Notes under the pieces: generated by a model
Seen by the model: the letters and a program-made list of their open reading frames with translations, nothing else
Databases searched by the model: none
Told to the model about the DNA's origin: nothing
Translations under genes and position numbers: made by a program
Assembly: GCF_004382795.1 (NCBI RefSeq)
Contig: NZ_SMSG01000011.1
Coordinates: 1 to 57,351, forward strand
Length of the DNA stretch: 57,351 nucleotides
Direction of reading: 5' to 3'
From: Cumulibacter soli
GTDB taxonomy: Bacteria; Actinomycetota; Actinomycetes; Mycobacteriales; Antricoccaceae
Part shown: piece after piece, positions 55,733 to 57,351 of the stretch
How the letters are laid out: every line of letters begins with the position of its first letter
Numbering within the stretch: the stretch's first letter is position 1

Positions 55733-55857
55733 GAAGGTGCCTCCAAAACCGCAACTCTGGGAAGAATGCGCGGAGGCAGCGGTCGTTTGCCTGAGCCACG
55801 CGGGACCCATACTGACACGCCTGACGCTCAAGCACCACAAGTCACAACAATCTCGTT

Positions 55858-55878
55858 TGTAACTTGAATCTAGTTACA
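55858..55878 (-). promoter_or_regulatory. Perfect 7-7-7 palindrome upstream of the M23 peptidase
   Basis: TGTAACT-N7-AGTTACA lies about 125 bases before the M23 start. It is a likely operator or a regulator site; the AT-rich arms stand out from the GC-rich background. I cannot name the regulator. Confidence 0.5.
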
Positions 55879-56219
55879 TCACTGTAGTTCTTTTCCTTCA
55901 CAACGCAAGACCCCCGGCACGACCAGGGTTTTCTTGTCCCCCTCAAGGCGGTGTCGATCGCTGGGACGTCGACAAATTTTTATTGGGGGATCTGAGGCGA
56001 TGGGAGCGGGAGCGGGCCGTGGTAACACCGATATAGCGCCGAGTTCGACGTGATGCCGGTCCTGTTTGCGTGCCCCGTGACGATCGTGTTCTGCCTCGAA
56101 TGATCGATGCACCGGGGGTGATGGAGCAGGGGGCGCACGAGGCGGCTTTGGGTTGCTGGGGGACCGTATGGCAGGACGCCCGCGGTGGCCGGAAAATGGG
56201 TGTGAGCAGGTATTTCCGC
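55879..56219. other. Intergenic region upstream of the M23 gene, no gene recognised
   Basis: It holds a run AAATTTTTATTGGGGG around 55975 and several G/C-rich tracts. Many M23 or cell-wall hydrolase genes in actinobacteria have a c-di-AMP riboswitch here, but I could not find its core. Confidence 0.4.
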
Positions 56220-56295
56220 TGGTGCCCTCGGCAGGAATCGAACCTGCGACGCCCGCCTTAGGAGTGCGGCGCTCTATCCACTGAGCTACGAAGGC
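56220..56295 (-). tRNA. tRNA-Arg (anticodon CCU)
   Basis: A 76-base tRNA on the minus strand with encoded CCA. The acceptor GCCTTCG pairs with CGAGGGC (one G-U). The D arm is GCTC-AGTGGATA-GAGC, the anticodon loop CTCCTAA has anticodon CCT (reads AGG), and the T arm is GCAGG-TTCGAAT-CCTGC. One A-G mismatch at the base of the anticodon loop. Confidence 0.95.
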
Positions 56296-56502
56296 CTCAT
56301 TTTTATGCGCTGACCAGCGTAGCCCATCGGTACTGAGGCAGTGCTGCTCGTCGTCGGGCGTGAACTATGGGGGCACAGGGCGTGACACCTACGCGAAGGT
56401 AAGACTTAAATCTGTCGCGATCCACACGGGCGTGCGCATACTATTCGTGCACCTTGCGCAGTCCGGCTGGCAGGTCTGGCCGTTCACATGAAGGACGCCG
56501 CC

Positions 56503-57003
56503 ATGACCACCATGCCTATTCGAAGTCAGCACGAGCCGATAGTCCTGCTCAATGCGAGTTACGAGCCGCTATCGATGAACGTCACGCTTAAGCGTGCGGC
56601 GAGGCTGCTCGCGAAAGGCAAGGCGATCGTGCTCGAGGCGGCGAAGGGGCGTTTCCTGCGGGATTGGCCGTGGCCTCGAGTCCTCATCCTGGTGAAGTAC
56701 GTGCGTATCGCACATGAGGTGCTGTATCGCCGTCCGACGGTCAGTCGCAAGGGAGTGCTTAAACGTGACTCATATCGTTGTGCGTACTGCGCCGACCGAG
56801 CCAACACGATCGACCATGTGTTGCCCAAGAGCCGCGGTGGGGGCATGACGTGGACGAATCTGGTCGCTGCCTGCCTGCGCTGCAACAGCCGCAAACGCAA
56901 CCGGACCCCAGAGGAAGCGGGAATGCCGCTACGGCTCACGCCGTTCGTGCCAACGCGCCTCGCCTTGGGCGATTCGGGCGCGACGGTCGCGATCCCGGCG
57001 TGA
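56503..57003 (+). CDS. HNH endonuclease family protein
   Basis: A 166-residue protein with an HNH core: RCAYC, then TIDHVLPKSRGG (catalytic His), NLVAACLRCNSRKRNRTP. Zinc-binding Cys pairs CAYC and CLRC flank it. The N-terminal part (VLLNASYEPLSMNVTLKRAARLL, in part) is the standard domain of a widely conserved actinobacterial HNH family; its target is not known. ATG 56503 has AAGGA 7 bases upstream; 56488 and 56512 are alternatives. Confidence 0.88.
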   Translation: MTTMPIRSQHEPIVLLNASYEPLSMNVTLKRAARLLAKGKAIVLEAAKGRFLRDWPWPRVLILVKYVRIAHEVLYRRPTVSRKGVLKRDSYRCAYCADRANTIDHVLPKSRGGGMTWTNLVAACLRCNSRKRNRTPEEAGMPLRLTPFVPTRLALGDSGATVAIPA

Positions 57004-57052
57004 ATGATGGCGTCGTCAAGCAGGACGGCGCTGCGGGCGCGATAATGATCCG

Positions 57053-57238
57053 ATGAGCGACGCCGATGAATCACCGAGGGCGGGCGCGGATGAAGCCCGA
57101 AACGAGCGGGCGTCCGCAGCCAAGCCCGCACGCGTCGTACGTCGTAGGTCTCCGCGGGAGATGACTGCCGAAGAGCGAGCCTTCATTGCGCGGTACGCCG
57201 TGGATTGGCCACCGCATCACGATTCGGACTGGGGCTAG
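57053..57238 (+). CDS. Small charged protein, unknown function
   Basis: A 61-residue polar protein with an Ala/Arg/Glu-rich N terminus and a C-terminal MTAEERAFIARYAVDWPPHH. No known motif. The stop TAG lies inside the CTAG that an IS481-family element used as target; the native end seems kept (DSDWG). Confidence 0.6.
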   Translation: MSDADESPRAGADEARNERASAAKPARVVRRRSPREMTAEERAFIARYAVDWPPHHDSDWG

Positions 57239-57239
57239 C

Positions 57240-57351
57240 TGTGATGTCCAGGGACGTTGTTGCGTGAATCGCGCGTGATCTGTTGACGGGTGAAGGCCTC
57301 CCGTTGCGAGAGTGGAGCTGTCTAGGAACCGCTCACGCATAACAGGAGGCC
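57240..57351 (+). mobile_element. Left end of an IS481-family insertion sequence
   Basis: The terminal inverted repeat begins TGTGATGTCCAGG at 57240 and runs to about 57262. A leader follows, and the window ends in AGGAGGCC, a ribosome site just before the transposase start. The host side GCTAGC (57234-57239) fits NCTAGN. It has the same orientation as the copy at the left edge. Confidence 0.85.

Noticed and set aside
55733-56219. c-di-AMP (ydaO-type) riboswitch before the M23 peptidase
   Set aside because: Location is suggestive, but I could not find the conserved core sequences or fold on the minus strand.

Overview
The window is high-GC DNA (roughly 60-65 % by eye) from an actinobacterium. 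The gene set supports this: SepH, DUF3027, DUF2530, DUF2771 and DUF4031 proteins, an XPB-type helicase, a mycothiol-dependent formaldehyde dehydrogenase (so a mycothiol user), a CspB with an extended C terminus, and an actinobacterial cysteine-responsive leader peptide. From 24.4 to 39.6 kb the genes follow the order I recall for Mycobacterium tuberculosis Rv0862c-Rv0884c (helicase-associated protein, CspB, DUF2771 lipoprotein, MFS, DUF3027, DUF2530, MarR, SpoU methyltransferase, SepH, SerC), with extra genes interleaved. I cannot name the genus.

Layout. Both ends are IS481-family insertion sequences in the same orientation: the 3' end of one copy at 1-77 and the 5' end of another from 57240. 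Both sit in CTAG targets that coincide with stop codons, so the window looks like a contig bounded by a multicopy IS. 0.1-6.1 kb: peptide-type ABC binding lipoprotein, a lone groEL behind a perfect CIRCE operator, ROK kinase, ThpR, membrane protein. 6.2-11.9 kb: a complete branched-chain amino-acid (Liv) ABC transporter, with the binding protein as a separate unit behind a terminator. 12.2-14.2 kb: DUF4031, an HD hydrolase, and cysE behind a 23-codon leader peptide ending Cys-Cys. 14.3-24.4 kb: XPB helicase, then cydABDC followed without a break by a BlaI-type repressor, an M56 peptidase and a two-repeat lipoprotein. Two tandem BlaI-like palindromes lie just before cydA.

24.4-41.6 kb holds the conserved mycobacterial-like block plus an NCS2 purine permease, three MFS proteins, a thioesterase and pdxH. 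41.7-46.8 kb is a leftward polyhydroxyalkanoate operon: phasin-like protein, PhaC, GNAT, PhaZ-like hydrolase, a split thiamine-diphosphate enzyme and a membrane protein. 47.2-57.2 kb holds an acidic Asp/Ser/Thr repeat protein, an ABC-F ATPase, mscR with its metallo-beta-lactamase partner, an acyl-CoA dehydrogenase, a CaiB/BaiF CoA-transferase, an M23 peptidase, tRNA-Arg(CCU), an HNH nuclease and a small protein.

The best candidates for something new are: (1) the BlaI/M56 pair built into the cytochrome bd operon with a tandem operator and a Cys-paired lipoprotein, which reads as a self-contained control circuit for an alternative oxidase; (2) the PHA operon that carries a split sulfopyruvate-decarboxylase-like enzyme; and (3) the Cys-Cys attenuation leader before a full-length serine acetyltransferase. 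No CRISPR array, prophage or rRNA gene was seen.
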